Shown: positions 48,401 to 57,663, counted from the first letter of the stretch. The stretch: DNA of 64,000 nucleotides from Haloferula sp. BvORR071 (GCF_000739615.1 NZ_BATP01000058.1:1-64000), one strand, 5' to 3'. The notes: generated from the sequence alone by a model not told the origin. Made by a program: numbers and translations.

Positions 48401-50302
48401 CTACTTCTTCAGCAGCTTGTCGAAAAACGGCAGGGCCGCCTTGTAGATCGCTTCATGCCCTGCCGCGGTAGGGTGCTGCCCATCGCAAGTCTCAAACTGG
48501 ATTTGTCCCAAGTCTACCAGATGGGTCCGCTCATCCTTGCTGCCCTGCACGTAGCTCTGCACCGCGGCAGTCACTTCGCTGCGAGCCCTGCCGGACACCG
48601 GGATCATCACGATGATCTTCGTCTCCGGCGTGCAACGCTGGCGCAGCTTCGTGAGGCCAGCGATCGCGGTGGCGGCCTCCGGTGCGCGGTTCTCGCCCAG
48701 ATTGACCAAAACGACATCGGGACTCGGCACGAGTTTCTCACCCGTGAGGCGTGAACTTGTGCTGGTGATCCGATCGATCAAGCCCGCGACATCGGGATTG
48801 TTCCCGCCTCCGCCGTGCCAGGCATAGCCACCGAAGGCCAAGCGCGATTCCCGGTAGCCATAGTGCTTCGCCAAGAGATAGCCATAGCTCGCGCGCGCAT
48901 CGTCGGATGCGGCCCACTGGTCATCGGGCGGCCGGCCTTGGCTGCCGGCATACGCGGCACCATCACCGGAGAGAATGGAATCGCCGAGGTTCAGCCAGAG
49001 GTGGCCGGCGGGCGGCGGTGTGAGGCGTCCCTTTTCATCCACGCCGAAGCCGGTGATGCTCACGGCATTTGCCGGCACATCGCCGTGGAAGCGATCCTCA
49101 AAGGGGGAAAGGCCCTTGATGTAGAAATCGATCACCGGATTCGCCACGGAATCGGAAAGGGTGATCTCGCTTTCTCCCGCTGCAAGCTGGTGCGTCTGTA
49201 GCGGGTTCTTGTTGACCGTCCAGGCAAGGATCGGAAAGCGGGCGGGGGAGGGATACTTCAATCGCGTGGTATCCACCTTGAGCACGACTTTCTTCGTGTT
49301 GAGGAAGGCGAACTTGAAGGATGCTCCACACACTGGAGAATGAATGCCATCGTTCGTGCGGATCCAATTCAGAGGAGAAAGTCCCGCGAGGACCTGAGGG
49401 TCCGTGGCTGGAATGATATGACCGGTGGCAGAAGTCTTGGCGGTGAGCATGCCCTGGGCTTCCAGCCACTTGAGTGATCCCGCCTGCCATGCATCCCACG
49501 AGGGACCCTTGTAGCCATTCAGTCCATGGCCGCCAGAGGGTAGCTCGAGGTATTCGGCCGCTACGTGGTGAGCCTTGAGTGCATCGGCGAAGAGCTCGCT
49601 GTTGCGCGGTGTGACCACCGTGTCGTCCTTCGCATGGGCGAGGAAGCAAGGCGGGGTTTTGTCTGTGACCTGCTTCTCGGTGGAGAATTCGTCGATCGAC
49701 TGCGGCGTCGGATTTTGCCCTAACAGATTGTTCCGCGAGCCGCCGTGGGTCAGTTCGGTCATCGTGATCACCGGGTAGATCAGCACTGCGAAGTCCGGGC
49801 GGGAGCTGAGCCGATCGACTGGATCCTCCGCCTGCGGGGAGCCCGCATCGAAGCGGGTGGCGGCGGTCGAAGCGAGATGACCGCCCGCGGAGAAGCCGAT
49901 GATGCCGAGGCGCTGCGGATCGATCTGCCAGTCCTTCGCCTTCGAGCGTGCGAGGCGGATCGCGCGCTGGGCGTCGAGCAAGGGGACCATCTTCCTGCCC
50001 TGCGGCAGCCGGTATTCCAGCACCAGGCCGGTGATTCCGTGGGTATTCAGCCACTGCGCGATGCCGTGCCCCTCGCCACCGGTGACCAGGCCGCCGTAGC
50101 CGCCGCCCGGGCAGATGACCATGGCCGCGCCGTTCGGATGTTCCGGCTGATAGACCGTGAGCATCGTCGTGGCGGGTGAGCTGCTGCCGTCGCCATTCGG
50201 TGCCTCCTTGCCCGGCCAGACCGGGATTCGCTGGGGCTCGGCACAGGCGATGCCTGCCAGAGCGGAGAGAAAGAAGAGGGCGCGAAGGAGCTGGGATCGC
50301 AT
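48401..50302 (-). CDS. Secreted two-domain esterase (alpha/beta hydrolase plus SGNH)
   Basis: Starting at MRSQLLRALFFLSALAGIACA (signal), the 633-aa product has an alpha/beta hydrolase domain with oxyanion CPGGGYGG and nucleophile GFSAGG, like acetyl-xylan esterases. A linker follows, then an SGNH hydrolase domain with GDSILSGDGAA, NLGENRAPEA and DGQHPTAAGH. Fusions of two esterases are seen on secreted polysaccharide-degrading enzymes and should remove acetyl groups from plant or algal glycans. It sits between the two PQQ/cytochrome proteins on the same strand. Confidence 0.88.
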   Translation of the reverse strand: MRSQLLRALFFLSALAGIACAEPQRIPVWPGKEAPNGDGSSSPATTMLTVYQPEHPNGAAMVICPGGGYGGLVTGGEGHGIAQWLNTHGITGLVLEYRLPQGRKMVPLLDAQRAIRLARSKAKDWQIDPQRLGIIGFSAGGHLASTAATRFDAGSPQAEDPVDRLSSRPDFAVLIYPVITMTELTHGGSRNNLLGQNPTPQSIDEFSTEKQVTDKTPPCFLAHAKDDTVVTPRNSELFADALKAHHVAAEYLELPSGGHGLNGYKGPSWDAWQAGSLKWLEAQGMLTAKTSATGHIIPATDPQVLAGLSPLNWIRTNDGIHSPVCGASFKFAFLNTKKVVLKVDTTRLKYPSPARFPILAWTVNKNPLQTHQLAAGESEITLSDSVANPVIDFYIKGLSPFEDRFHGDVPANAVSITGFGVDEKGRLTPPPAGHLWLNLGDSILSGDGAAYAGSQGRPPDDQWAASDDARASYGYLLAKHYGYRESRLAFGGYAWHGGGGNNPDVAGLIDRITSTSSRLTGEKLVPSPDVVLVNLGENRAPEAATAIAGLTKLRQRCTPETKIIVMIPVSGRARSEVTAAVQSYVQGSKDERTHLVDLGQIQFETCDGQHPTAAGHEAIYKAALPFFDKLLKK

Positions 50303-50446
50303 GGCTGTTTCTCTACGCAAGAGCGCGCAGAAGTAGCACAACTATTCCAATCGCGGGTAGGAGTGTCCCTCCCTTTTTGGGTAGAAGGGATGCCGTCCCA
50401 AAGGCAGGAATCCGCACGCTTAACGCGCGGAAACCTTCAGGTCGTC

Positions 50447-50743
50447 TCAAGCCTTGGCCGACCTGCGGCTACGCAGGAAAGCGCCGGCGAGCAAAAGCCC
50501 GCTGACCGCTACCATGGTGCTTGGCTCAGGGACGACCGAGGTCTGCAAGGCATGAGGAGAGCCCTGACTCCAATCATCGCGACGAGGCTGATCCAATTGG
50601 GGTGCCTCGCCTTCTTTGCCTTTAACAAGCGGCTGGCTTGAAGGAAGTCCGCTTGCGCCTTTATCGACAAGAAGCGCAGCGTGTGCCTGCTGCACGGCAA
50701 ATCCGATCAGGCAGGCGAACAGCCATTTTGAGCTGCTTTTCAC
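50447..50743 (-). CDS. Small PEP-CTERM exported protein
   Basis: From GTG 50743 the 98-aa product has a signal peptide (KSSSKWLFACLIGFAVQQAHA), a short 40-residue charged middle, and a PEP-CTERM tail: VVPEPS, a hydrophobic helix TMVAVSGLLLAGAFL and a basic end RSRRS. PEP-CTERM proteins are sorted by exosortase and anchored or secreted in biofilm-forming Gram-negatives. No ribosome-binding site stands out; the frame is open upstream to 50923. No exosortase gene is in the window. Confidence 0.75.
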   Translation of the reverse strand: MKSSSKWLFACLIGFAVQQAHAALLVDKGASGLPSSQPLVKGKEGEAPQLDQPRRDDWSQGSPHALQTSVVPEPSTMVAVSGLLLAGAFLRSRRSAKA

Positions 50744-50954
50744 TTGGTTTGGGGGGTGAGGGTGAGGGTGAAATTTTGGAAGCTTGAGGCAATCGTAGCG
50801 GTTAGAAAAACCGATCGTAGTGCTCGCGCCAACCAAAAGGGTTGAGGTGATCCTAAGGCGCGAGGGTACCCCTGTCAACCAAGCGGACCGAGGGAAGCAG
50901 GAAAGGGTGGATGCAAAATGCACGAATGAGACGCTTGGGTTCGCGAGCGCTTGG

Positions 50955-50975
50955 AAAAACCGGGCGTCTCGCCCG
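50955..50975 (-). terminator. Rho-independent terminator after the second PQQ/cytochrome gene
   Basis: On the minus strand CGGGCG-AGA-CGCCCG is followed by GTTTTT, starting 7 nt after the stop at 50982. Confidence 0.7.
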
Positions 50976-50981
50976 TGAGGC

Positions 50982-53696
50982 TCAATGCTCCTGCAGCTCC
51001 ACCCTGAAGTAGCGCTCAGGTGTGGTAATCGGAAAGGTGAATTCGACCAGCCCGGCAGCGTGCGGCAGAGGCTGATTGCCGGGGATGTCCCACGGCGTCC
51101 AGGCTTGTGTTAGATCGGGTGTGCTGGTGATGCGGAAGGAGCGGTTGGCTGGCAGATTGAAGGAGAGAGTATAGGCGCCATTCGCAGCGTTGACCTGCGG
51201 GAGCAGATGGCTCGTCGCCGCATTCGGATCGGTGCCCGCCAGGAATTCCTGATAGTTGGTCTGCTTGTCGCCATCGGCATCGACTGCCGGAGCTCCGGCG
51301 GGATCGCCATCCGGTTCGAAGTTCGAAATACGCCAAGCCTCGTAGGTTTGGCGGTTCTCCAGCTCGCCATTGATCCAGGTCGTCAGCAAGTTGGCTGCCG
51401 CCGTGTCGAGCACATTGCTGGCCAGCGGCGGCATGCGGGTGAAGCCATTGGTCACTGCCACGCGGTTGAGGACGATCGAGTGAGTGGTGTCGCCCGGAAC
51501 TACGAGCTTGTTGGCCTCGTTGCCGCCGTTGTTGGTCGCCGGGCCATTGACCAGGTTGGTTTGGTCCAGCGTGAGCTCGGGCCGGCCATCCCACTGGCCG
51601 AGCGCGGTGCCACCGGTTTTGTGGCAGTAGGAACAATTCACCGCGAGGTAGGAGCGCACGCGGGCTTCGATCGAATAAGTGGATTCGTCCGGCCTCAAGT
51701 GCCGCGGCAAGAGGTTTGGCGAGCCCGGATCGCCACTCAGATAGCCCTCCGTGAAGAGTGTGGTGAGCTGATTGCCGGCATGGCCGGACATGTCATTCTC
51801 CAGATTGAGCTGGCGGGTGTTGAAGGAGAGCGCATAGCCCGCCTGCGAGGTGTGGCAGATCATGCACTGCCCGCGCGCGGGGATGGTCCAGGTCTGCGGC
51901 ACCGGGTTGCCATTATCGGTGATGGCCAGGTTGAAACTGTCGCCGCCATCGGGCACCAGCGTGGCTTCCGTCCCGCCGGCATTCCAGCGGTAGCTTACTC
52001 CATAAGCACCCGCGGCGTTCTTCACGATCAAGCGCGTCTCGATCCGCTTCTTGCTCGCGGGCACGCCTCGCTGCATCTCCATGTCGAAGTGCTTTACCCA
52101 GATCGTGCCCGTCGGCAGGGTCCAAAGGCCATCTTGTGACCCGGTGAAGGTGGCGGTGGGGCTTGGGACTGTGAACCAGCGCTGCTTTTGCGCGTGATCG
52201 CTCCAGAAGGGCAGGTTGACCTCGTAGGGGACCACCCCCGGGGCCGGAGTCAGGCTCGCGACATTCGTGAACAGGCCGGTCTCTGAAAGCGTATTCGGGA
52301 AGGCCGTGGCCGAAACATTGCCGGTGATCCTCAGGAGGCGGCCGCCGTCCTCGTCCGCCAGCAGCACGTCCTGGTTCGAGGGGTCCGTGCCGAAGGCAGA
52401 GATCCCGCCCTCGCTGAAGATCTTGGTCACGCCGGTGCCGTCCTGGTTCATCGACCAGACCTTGCCCTCGGTGTAATCGGCGAAGAGATACTTGCCGTAG
52501 AGCGAGCTGGCGCTGCCGCCGCGACAGACCAGGCCGCCGATGATGCAATCGCCAGTGAAGTCCGCGCCGCCTTGGCTATGGTGATAGTTGTAAACCGGAT
52601 CGATCGACGTGAAGCCGGGGGGCGCCGCTGGATGAGCCGCCACATCCCACGGCCCCTCGAAGGGGCCCTCGCGATAGACCCAGCCGTAGTTGCCGCCCTT
52701 CACGATCAGGTTCACCTCCTCACGCTTCGAGCCACCAACATCCCCGCACCACAGGTTGTTTGTCATCGGGTCGAAGGAGAAGCGCCAGGGATTGCGCAGG
52801 CCCACCGCCCACATCTCGCCGCGGACGTAGTCAGGATTTACCGGCAGACCGTTGAAAGTCGTGGCCCCGACGAAGGGATTATCCGCCGGCACGGAGTAGC
52901 GGGCGATGCCGTTGTCGCGCTTGATGGATGATCCGGTGCTGTCCGCATAGGCCGGGTTGGGATTCGGGTTGGGCTCGAGGTTGCCCGGCTTCTTGTCGAC
53001 ATCGATCCGGAAGATCGCGGAGAAGAAATCGCGGTCGATGATCTGTGCGTTGAGCTGTTGGTCGTTCTGCCCGCCCTCGTCACCCACGCTGAAGTAGAGA
53101 TAACCATCCGGACCGAAGTGGAGGTCGCCGCCGTTGTGATTTCCCTGCTGGTCACGTTGGTCGATGTAAACCAGCTCGCTGGTGGTATCCGCAAGATTCG
53201 GATTGGCAGCTTGGGTGGTGAAGCGGCACAGGCGGTCATGTAGCGGCGGCGCATTCCCGCTGCCCAGACCCACGCTGTAAGCGAGGTAGAAGTAACGGTT
53301 GCTCGCGTACTGCGGATGGAAGGCCATGCCGAGCAGGCCGATCTCGTCGCCATTGGTTCGGAGCCGCTCGCCGGTGCGGGCATTCACCGTGGCTAACAGA
53401 TCAAGAAACAGCACCTTGGTCGGGCTGGCGGCGGCAGTATCCGGGATCATCCAGATCTTGCCGCCCTGCTCGCAGATGAAGAGGCGGTGGGTGTCTCCCG
53501 GCGGCGAAACCAAGCACACCGGCTCGCTGAAGCTCAGGTTCGGGAAGGCATTGACGAGCGCAAAGCTGGTGCTGTCCACGGGAGGCGTGGCTGGCACATT
53601 CAGCGCGGGGTTTGGCTGACGCAGTGGTGCGGGATCGGCGAAGGCGGAAGCCAATACGCAGGGGAGGAGGAAAGCGACCAGGGGGGGACGGCGCAT
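50982..53696 (-). CDS. Large secreted PQQ dehydrogenase / cytochrome c protein (short paralogue)
   Basis: The 904-aa product has a signal peptide (FLLPCVLASAFA) and goes straight into the glucose-dehydrogenase propeller (GLLGMAFHPQYASNRYFYLAY, GLRNPWRFSFDPMTNNLWCGDVGG). It ends with a C-terminal part containing two CxxCH motifs (CMICH and CSYCH), a calcium-type VDADGDKQTNYQEFLAGTDP segment and a small beta domain. It is highly similar to residues about 380-1246 of the 44574 protein; even the motif ETRLIVKN and LPFWSDHA are shared. Likely periplasmic or surface sugar oxidation. Confidence 0.9.
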   Translation of the reverse strand: MRRPPLVAFLLPCVLASAFADPAPLRQPNPALNVPATPPVDSTSFALVNAFPNLSFSEPVCLVSPPGDTHRLFICEQGGKIWMIPDTAAASPTKVLFLDLLATVNARTGERLRTNGDEIGLLGMAFHPQYASNRYFYLAYSVGLGSGNAPPLHDRLCRFTTQAANPNLADTTSELVYIDQRDQQGNHNGGDLHFGPDGYLYFSVGDEGGQNDQQLNAQIIDRDFFSAIFRIDVDKKPGNLEPNPNPNPAYADSTGSSIKRDNGIARYSVPADNPFVGATTFNGLPVNPDYVRGEMWAVGLRNPWRFSFDPMTNNLWCGDVGGSKREEVNLIVKGGNYGWVYREGPFEGPWDVAAHPAAPPGFTSIDPVYNYHHSQGGADFTGDCIIGGLVCRGGSASSLYGKYLFADYTEGKVWSMNQDGTGVTKIFSEGGISAFGTDPSNQDVLLADEDGGRLLRITGNVSATAFPNTLSETGLFTNVASLTPAPGVVPYEVNLPFWSDHAQKQRWFTVPSPTATFTGSQDGLWTLPTGTIWVKHFDMEMQRGVPASKKRIETRLIVKNAAGAYGVSYRWNAGGTEATLVPDGGDSFNLAITDNGNPVPQTWTIPARGQCMICHTSQAGYALSFNTRQLNLENDMSGHAGNQLTTLFTEGYLSGDPGSPNLLPRHLRPDESTYSIEARVRSYLAVNCSYCHKTGGTALGQWDGRPELTLDQTNLVNGPATNNGGNEANKLVVPGDTTHSIVLNRVAVTNGFTRMPPLASNVLDTAAANLLTTWINGELENRQTYEAWRISNFEPDGDPAGAPAVDADGDKQTNYQEFLAGTDPNAATSHLLPQVNAANGAYTLSFNLPANRSFRITSTPDLTQAWTPWDIPGNQPLPHAAGLVEFTFPITTPERYFRVELQEH

Positions 53697-53780
53697 AAAA
53701 CGGAACCTAGTGAAGTGGATTCCGAAGTCAAAGCGCCAGATGTGCCATTTCTAACTGAAAACAAGGCACTTCCACATTGC

Positions 53781-53808
53781 AAAAAGCCCCGGCTGATGCC
53801 GGGGCTTT
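53781..53808 (-). terminator. Rho-independent terminator of the ClpP-like gene
   Basis: An 11-bp stem AAAGCCCCGGC with its complement and a TGAT/ATCA loop ends in T residues on the minus strand, 33 nt past the stop at 53841. Confidence 0.85.
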
Positions 53809-53840
53809 CGCGAATACCAGTGGAACAACTTCGCTGCGGC

Positions 53841-55190
53841 TCAGCGCATGCGGAAGTAGTTGTCGGGGTTGTAGAGGAAGTAAACGTCCTTCGGCGTGAG
53901 GTGCGGCAGGTAGGAGAAGGGCTTGCCATTGGCATCCACTTCTTCCTTCAGCGCGTTCGGGGCGGGAGTCGCCACCGGACCCGAATCGGGGTTCTTGGTG
54001 AACGAGGTTTCCTCGATGCCTTGGACGATGTGATCGACCCACTTGAGCTTGCAGGCATCCTCGCCGAACTCGCTCCAGTCGCCCGAGGAGTTGTGGGCAT
54101 ACATCTGCTTGATGAATTCGTCCGTGGTCACGCCCATCTTTTGCGCGATGGGGGTGCCGAAGCGGGCCCACCAGCGCTGGCTTTCCTTCACCACTTCCGC
54201 TTGCTCGGTCAGGTTGAGCTGGCCGAAGAGAGTGGAGCTGATCTGGTGGTGCAGGATGACCGCATTCGGATAGGCGTAGGAGTGCTTCGCCAGAGTGGTG
54301 ATCCCCGCGGCCATCGAGGCGGCGAAGGACTTCACCACCACGTGCACGGGTGCGTCGCTGGACTCCATCGCCTTCTGGATCCGGTAGCCGGCCATCACCG
54401 AGCCGCCCGGCGATTCGTCGATGACGATGAAGATCGGCAGCTTCTTGTCCAAGTTGTTGTAGAAGTCGATGCGGTCCGTGATGTGGTCCGCAGTGGCCAT
54501 CGTGATCAAGCCGTTCAGCGCGATCCGGCGGTCGGAAATCACCAGGGTGCCGTCATCCTTCAGCGGATTCTCCAAGTAGGTGGGCTTTGCGTCGGCATAG
54601 GCCTTGCGCTTGCCTTCCATCTCATAGGTGGAGATCTGGTTCTGCAGCTTGGCGAGCGCGATACCGGACTCGCTCTGCACCGACTTCAGCTCGTTGGTGA
54701 GCAGTTCGGCACGGGCGCGGGCGATGCTGGCCTCGCGGGAGATCTTCGCGCTTTCGGCCTCGGCCTTGGCGTTTTCGTCTTCCTGCGCGGCCTGGCGCTT
54801 GGCAGCGGCCAGTCCCATGCGCTCCGTCAGGAGATCCTTCTCCATCTTGAGCTTAGTGATCTCATCGCGCATTGCGTTGGTCTCCGCCTTCAGGCGCTCC
54901 GCGGCCAAATTGTTCTCGACCGACAGCTTCTCCTGCTCGGCCTTGATGGGGTCGGCCTTGGCCTCAGGGGCCGGTTTTTCGGCGGACTTCTCGGCGGGCT
55001 TTTCCTGCGGCTTGTCCGCCGTTGGGGCGGGAGCGGCCGGGATGTTACCGATGCCGATTGGCGGGGTGGCGGCAGAGGCCGGCACGGGAGCCGCGGGGGT
55101 TGCCGGAGCGGGTGCAGGGGCGTCTTGAGCGACAGCAAAGGCGGTGGCCATGCCAAGCAGGGCCAAGGTACAACGGGTGGTGGCTTTCAT
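53841..55190 (-). CDS. Exported ClpP-like serine protease with coiled-coil domain
   Basis: The start MKATTRCTLALLGMATAFAVAQ at 55190 gives a 449-aa product with a signal peptide. A Pro/Ala/Lys-rich linker (about 23-85) and a charged coiled coil (about 85-195) precede a ClpP-type domain (about 205-400). ClpP features are the strand IFIVIDESPGGSV, the nucleophile Ser292 in FAASMAAG, His315 in LHHQIS and a candidate Asp371 in SSGDW. No ClpX/ClpA partner could reach an exported protein, so it works without an AAA unfoldase. Its target is unknown. It shares a strand with a membrane protein gene 57 bp upstream. Confidence 0.8.
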   Translation of the reverse strand: MKATTRCTLALLGMATAFAVAQDAPAPAPATPAAPVPASAATPPIGIGNIPAAPAPTADKPQEKPAEKSAEKPAPEAKADPIKAEQEKLSVENNLAAERLKAETNAMRDEITKLKMEKDLLTERMGLAAAKRQAAQEDENAKAEAESAKISREASIARARAELLTNELKSVQSESGIALAKLQNQISTYEMEGKRKAYADAKPTYLENPLKDDGTLVISDRRIALNGLITMATADHITDRIDFYNNLDKKLPIFIVIDESPGGSVMAGYRIQKAMESSDAPVHVVVKSFAASMAAGITTLAKHSYAYPNAVILHHQISSTLFGQLNLTEQAEVVKESQRWWARFGTPIAQKMGVTTDEFIKQMYAHNSSGDWSEFGEDACKLKWVDHIVQGIEETSFTKNPDSGPVATPAPNALKEEVDANGKPFSYLPHLTPKDVYFLYNPDNYFRMR

Positions 55191-55247
55191 GGGGCGTTCA
55201 GGTGCAGGAAGTGCGGGGAATACCGATCTTCCCGGACAATCTCGCAA

Positions 55248-56126
55248 TCAAGCGCCACCGTCGCCCCGGCTTGTTTCGCCGGAATTTTTCAATCGGCGCT
55301 GTTTGCGGATTCCCACAAACACAATAATCCCCACGAAGGCAAGGAAGACGCAGGCGAGGATGCCTAACCATTTGACGATTCGCCCGCCGCCCTCGCGGAA
55401 GGCTGCGTCGCCCACCACTTCAGGCGGGGATTCGCCCGGGACGCGGGCCAAAATCAGCTTCCCCGGGGCCAATTCGGCCCGGGTCAGGGCTGCCATCGCA
55501 GGGCCGATATTGCCGTCCTTGGTGGCCGCTTCGAAGATCCGCAGGGTGGAGAAATGCTCCATGAAGCCCTCCGCCACCGTTTTTCCTGGAACTTCGAGGG
55601 AACTGACCTTCAGCGCCAATTCCCGCCGCGCCAGCAGCGGGTGGCCCTTGAGCGAACCGATGAGGTAGCGCGGATCGGCCGTAATCGGGCCGTCCTCACC
55701 GTCGCGAGCCAGCCGCGGCTTGCCGTTCAACTTGTAGTTGATGTCGATAAGCAGCGCTTCCTGAGTGATTTCCTTCACCCGGAAGGTTCCGCGGAGCTGC
55801 TCGACCGGCTTGTAGGCAGCGATGGCGAGGTTCAGGTCCTCGACGCTGAGCTCCATCCGGGCGGGCGTTTTGGCGTCGCCCTTCAGCTCATCGCTGAATT
55901 TCTCCATCCGGGCGGTCAGCTCGGCGAGCTTGGCCTGATCCACGGTCTCCACCGGCAGTGGGGCAGGGGTGGGGGAGGTGAACTTCTCCATCTCCGTGGC
56001 CTGCTTGAAAGGCAGCCAAACGGCGAAACCGACCAAGCTCACCAGCATCAGCAGCGCCAGGATCAGGATCAGGCAGCCGGCGAAGGGGGAGCGGGCGGTG
56101 GCTTGCGGTGGCTCTTTGTCAGGCAT
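55248..56126 (-). CDS. Bitopic membrane protein of unknown function
   Basis: The 292-aa product has an N-terminal helix (FAGCLILILALLMLVSLVGFAVWL), a periplasmic domain of about 190 residues and a C-terminal helix (WLGILACVFLAFVGIIVFVGI) with a basic cytoplasmic tail. The domain between is beta-rich without cysteines and has no recognised motif. It is 57 bp upstream of the exported ClpP-like gene, so the two may be linked. Family not recognised. Confidence 0.65.
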   Translation of the reverse strand: MPDKEPPQATARSPFAGCLILILALLMLVSLVGFAVWLPFKQATEMEKFTSPTPAPLPVETVDQAKLAELTARMEKFSDELKGDAKTPARMELSVEDLNLAIAAYKPVEQLRGTFRVKEITQEALLIDINYKLNGKPRLARDGEDGPITADPRYLIGSLKGHPLLARRELALKVSSLEVPGKTVAEGFMEHFSTLRIFEAATKDGNIGPAMAALTRAELAPGKLILARVPGESPPEVVGDAAFREGGGRIVKWLGILACVFLAFVGIIVFVGIRKQRRLKNSGETSRGDGGA

Positions 56127-56180
56127 GGGCGGCGCTTCTTAGGCGCGGCTTGCTGGTTTGTCGAAGGCGGAAATCGAGGG

Positions 56181-56483
56181 CTACAGTCGGCCCTGCCATT
56201 TCCAAGTCAGCATCACGAGCACACCCACGTGGCACAACAACAGGGGGTAGCCGAGCCGCAGGATCCGGGCGTCCCGTGGACTCGGCCCTGCGGGTCGGCG
56301 GAAGAAAATGAAGGCAGCCACTATCCAGAAAGCCCCAATGGCGAGGGTATTGACGAATAGCAGCACTCCGCCGTCGAAGGTCAGCGCCGCGAAGAATTGC
56401 AGCAGCAGCTGAAGGATACCGGAGAAAACCAGTGCATCCTGATAGTTGGGTGATACGGGCTGTGGGTGGAGCATCTTGCGCAT
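56181..56483 (-). CDS. Small membrane protein of unknown function
   Basis: The 100-aa product has three hydrophobic segments (ALVFSGILQLLLQFFAAL, VLLFVNTLAIGAFWIVAAFIFF, LGYPLLLCHVGVLVMLTW) separated by a short basic, Pro-rich loop. It starts 6 bp after the stop of the acidic 91-aa gene, so they are probably co-transcribed. No family recognised. Confidence 0.6.
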   Translation of the reverse strand: MRKMLHPQPVSPNYQDALVFSGILQLLLQFFAALTFDGGVLLFVNTLAIGAFWIVAAFIFFRRPAGPSPRDARILRLGYPLLLCHVGVLVMLTWKWQGRL

Positions 56484-56489
56484 TGGGTT

Positions 56490-56765
56490 CTACTCTTCCT
56501 CGTCCTCGCCGTCTTCGAATTTCTCATCCGCCCGGATCGCGTCGAGCTTCTCCTGGTAGCTCTTCTCGTCGAAGCCCTTCTTGCGCCGGTACATCGCGTC
56601 GGTCTCCTCGCCCAGGCAGGCGGCGATGCGCTCCTTGGCGTCTTGCTCGCTCATTCCGCCCGCAGTGAGGCGTTGCAGGGTCTTCGCGACATAGCGGGTC
56701 TGCGGGGCAGCCAGTTGCTGCTCCACCGCTGCGAGAAGGTCTTGGAAAAAGGCGTCGTGGTCCAT
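56490..56765 (-). CDS. Small helical protein of unknown function
   Basis: The 91-aa product is acidic and helical (MDHDAFFQDLLAAVEQQLAA..., then ERIAACLGEETDAMYRRK, FDEKSYQEKLDAIR), with an Asp/Glu-rich tail. It has no signal peptide. Such sequences are often conserved uncharacterised proteins in this phylum, but I cannot name one. It is the first gene of a pair with the 100-aa membrane protein. Confidence 0.65.
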   Translation of the reverse strand: MDHDAFFQDLLAAVEQQLAAPQTRYVAKTLQRLTAGGMSEQDAKERIAACLGEETDAMYRRKKGFDEKSYQEKLDAIRADEKFEDGEDEEE

Positions 56766-56875
56766 CCGGCCCGCACAGCCTGTTGCAAGGGATCGGAGAA
56801 GTCAGCCGGAATCTGGCAGGCGGGATGCTCGCGGAAAAAGCCTGCCAAGTCTGAAATCACGGTCAAACTCCCGCC

Positions 56876-57652
56876 ATGCCGCGCCTGATCCCCTTGCTCC
56901 TCTGCCTGCTCCTCGCTGCCTGTGGCGGCAAGAAGGACAACTCCCTTCGCATCGGCATGGAGCTGACCTATCCGCCCTTTGAGATGAAGGACGCGCAGGG
57001 CAATCCCGACGGGGTGGGGGTGAAGATGGCCGAGGCGCTGGCCAAGGAACTCGGCCGCCCGCTCAAGATCGTGCCGATGGAGTTCACCGGGTTGATGCCG
57101 GCGCTCCAGTCCGGCAGCGTGGATCTGGTGATTTCCTCGATGACTGCCAGCGAGGAACGCCGCAAGTCGATCGACTTCTCCGAGCCCTATGCCTTCACCG
57201 GTCTCTCGATCCTGGTGGGGAAAGACTCCACGATCCAATCGGTGGAGGATCTCAAGAAGGACGGCATCAAGCTTGCCCTGAAGGCCGGCACCACCGCCGA
57301 GATCTGGGCCAATGCAAACACCCCCAAGGCCAAGGTCACCACCTTCAGCGAGGAAAGCGCCTGCGTGCAGGAGGTGGCGCAGGGCCGGGCGGATGCTTTC
57401 ATCTACGATCAGCTTAGTATCTACGCCTACCACAAGAAGAACCCGGACACGACCCGCCCGATCCTGAAGGCCTTCGTGGAAGAGAACTGGGGTGTCGGCA
57501 TAGCCAAGGGCAATGACGAGTTGAAGGGCAAGGTGAATGCCTTCATTGAGAAGTTCCGCAAGGAGGGCGGCTTCGGGAAGCTCGGCGACCAGTATCTCAA
57601 GGACGAGAAGAAGGCGCTCGAGGGAATGGGCGTGCCTTTCATCCTGCGTTGA
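56876..57652 (+). CDS. Amino-acid ABC transporter substrate-binding lipoprotein
   Basis: The 258-aa product has a lipoprotein signal (MPRLIPLLLCLLLAACGG, lipobox LAAC) and the family 3 solute-binding fold: LRIGMELTYPPFEMKDAQGN, ELGRPLKIVPMEFTGLMPALQSGSVDLVISSMTASEERRKSIDFSEPY. Motifs are typical of polar amino-acid receptors. It begins a three-gene transporter operon. The bound amino acid cannot be told from sequence. Confidence 0.93.
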   Translation: MPRLIPLLLCLLLAACGGKKDNSLRIGMELTYPPFEMKDAQGNPDGVGVKMAEALAKELGRPLKIVPMEFTGLMPALQSGSVDLVISSMTASEERRKSIDFSEPYAFTGLSILVGKDSTIQSVEDLKKDGIKLALKAGTTAEIWANANTPKAKVTTFSEESACVQEVAQGRADAFIYDQLSIYAYHKKNPDTTRPILKAFVEENWGVGIAKGNDELKGKVNAFIEKFRKEGGFGKLGDQYLKDEKKALEGMGVPFILR

Positions 57653-57663
57653 GCTGAACGGCT

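Noticed and set aside
55022-55190. Possible alternative upstream start of the ClpP-like protein at 55247
   Set aside because: The added residues would bury the signal peptide at 55190, which has a good positively charged start and hydrophobic core.
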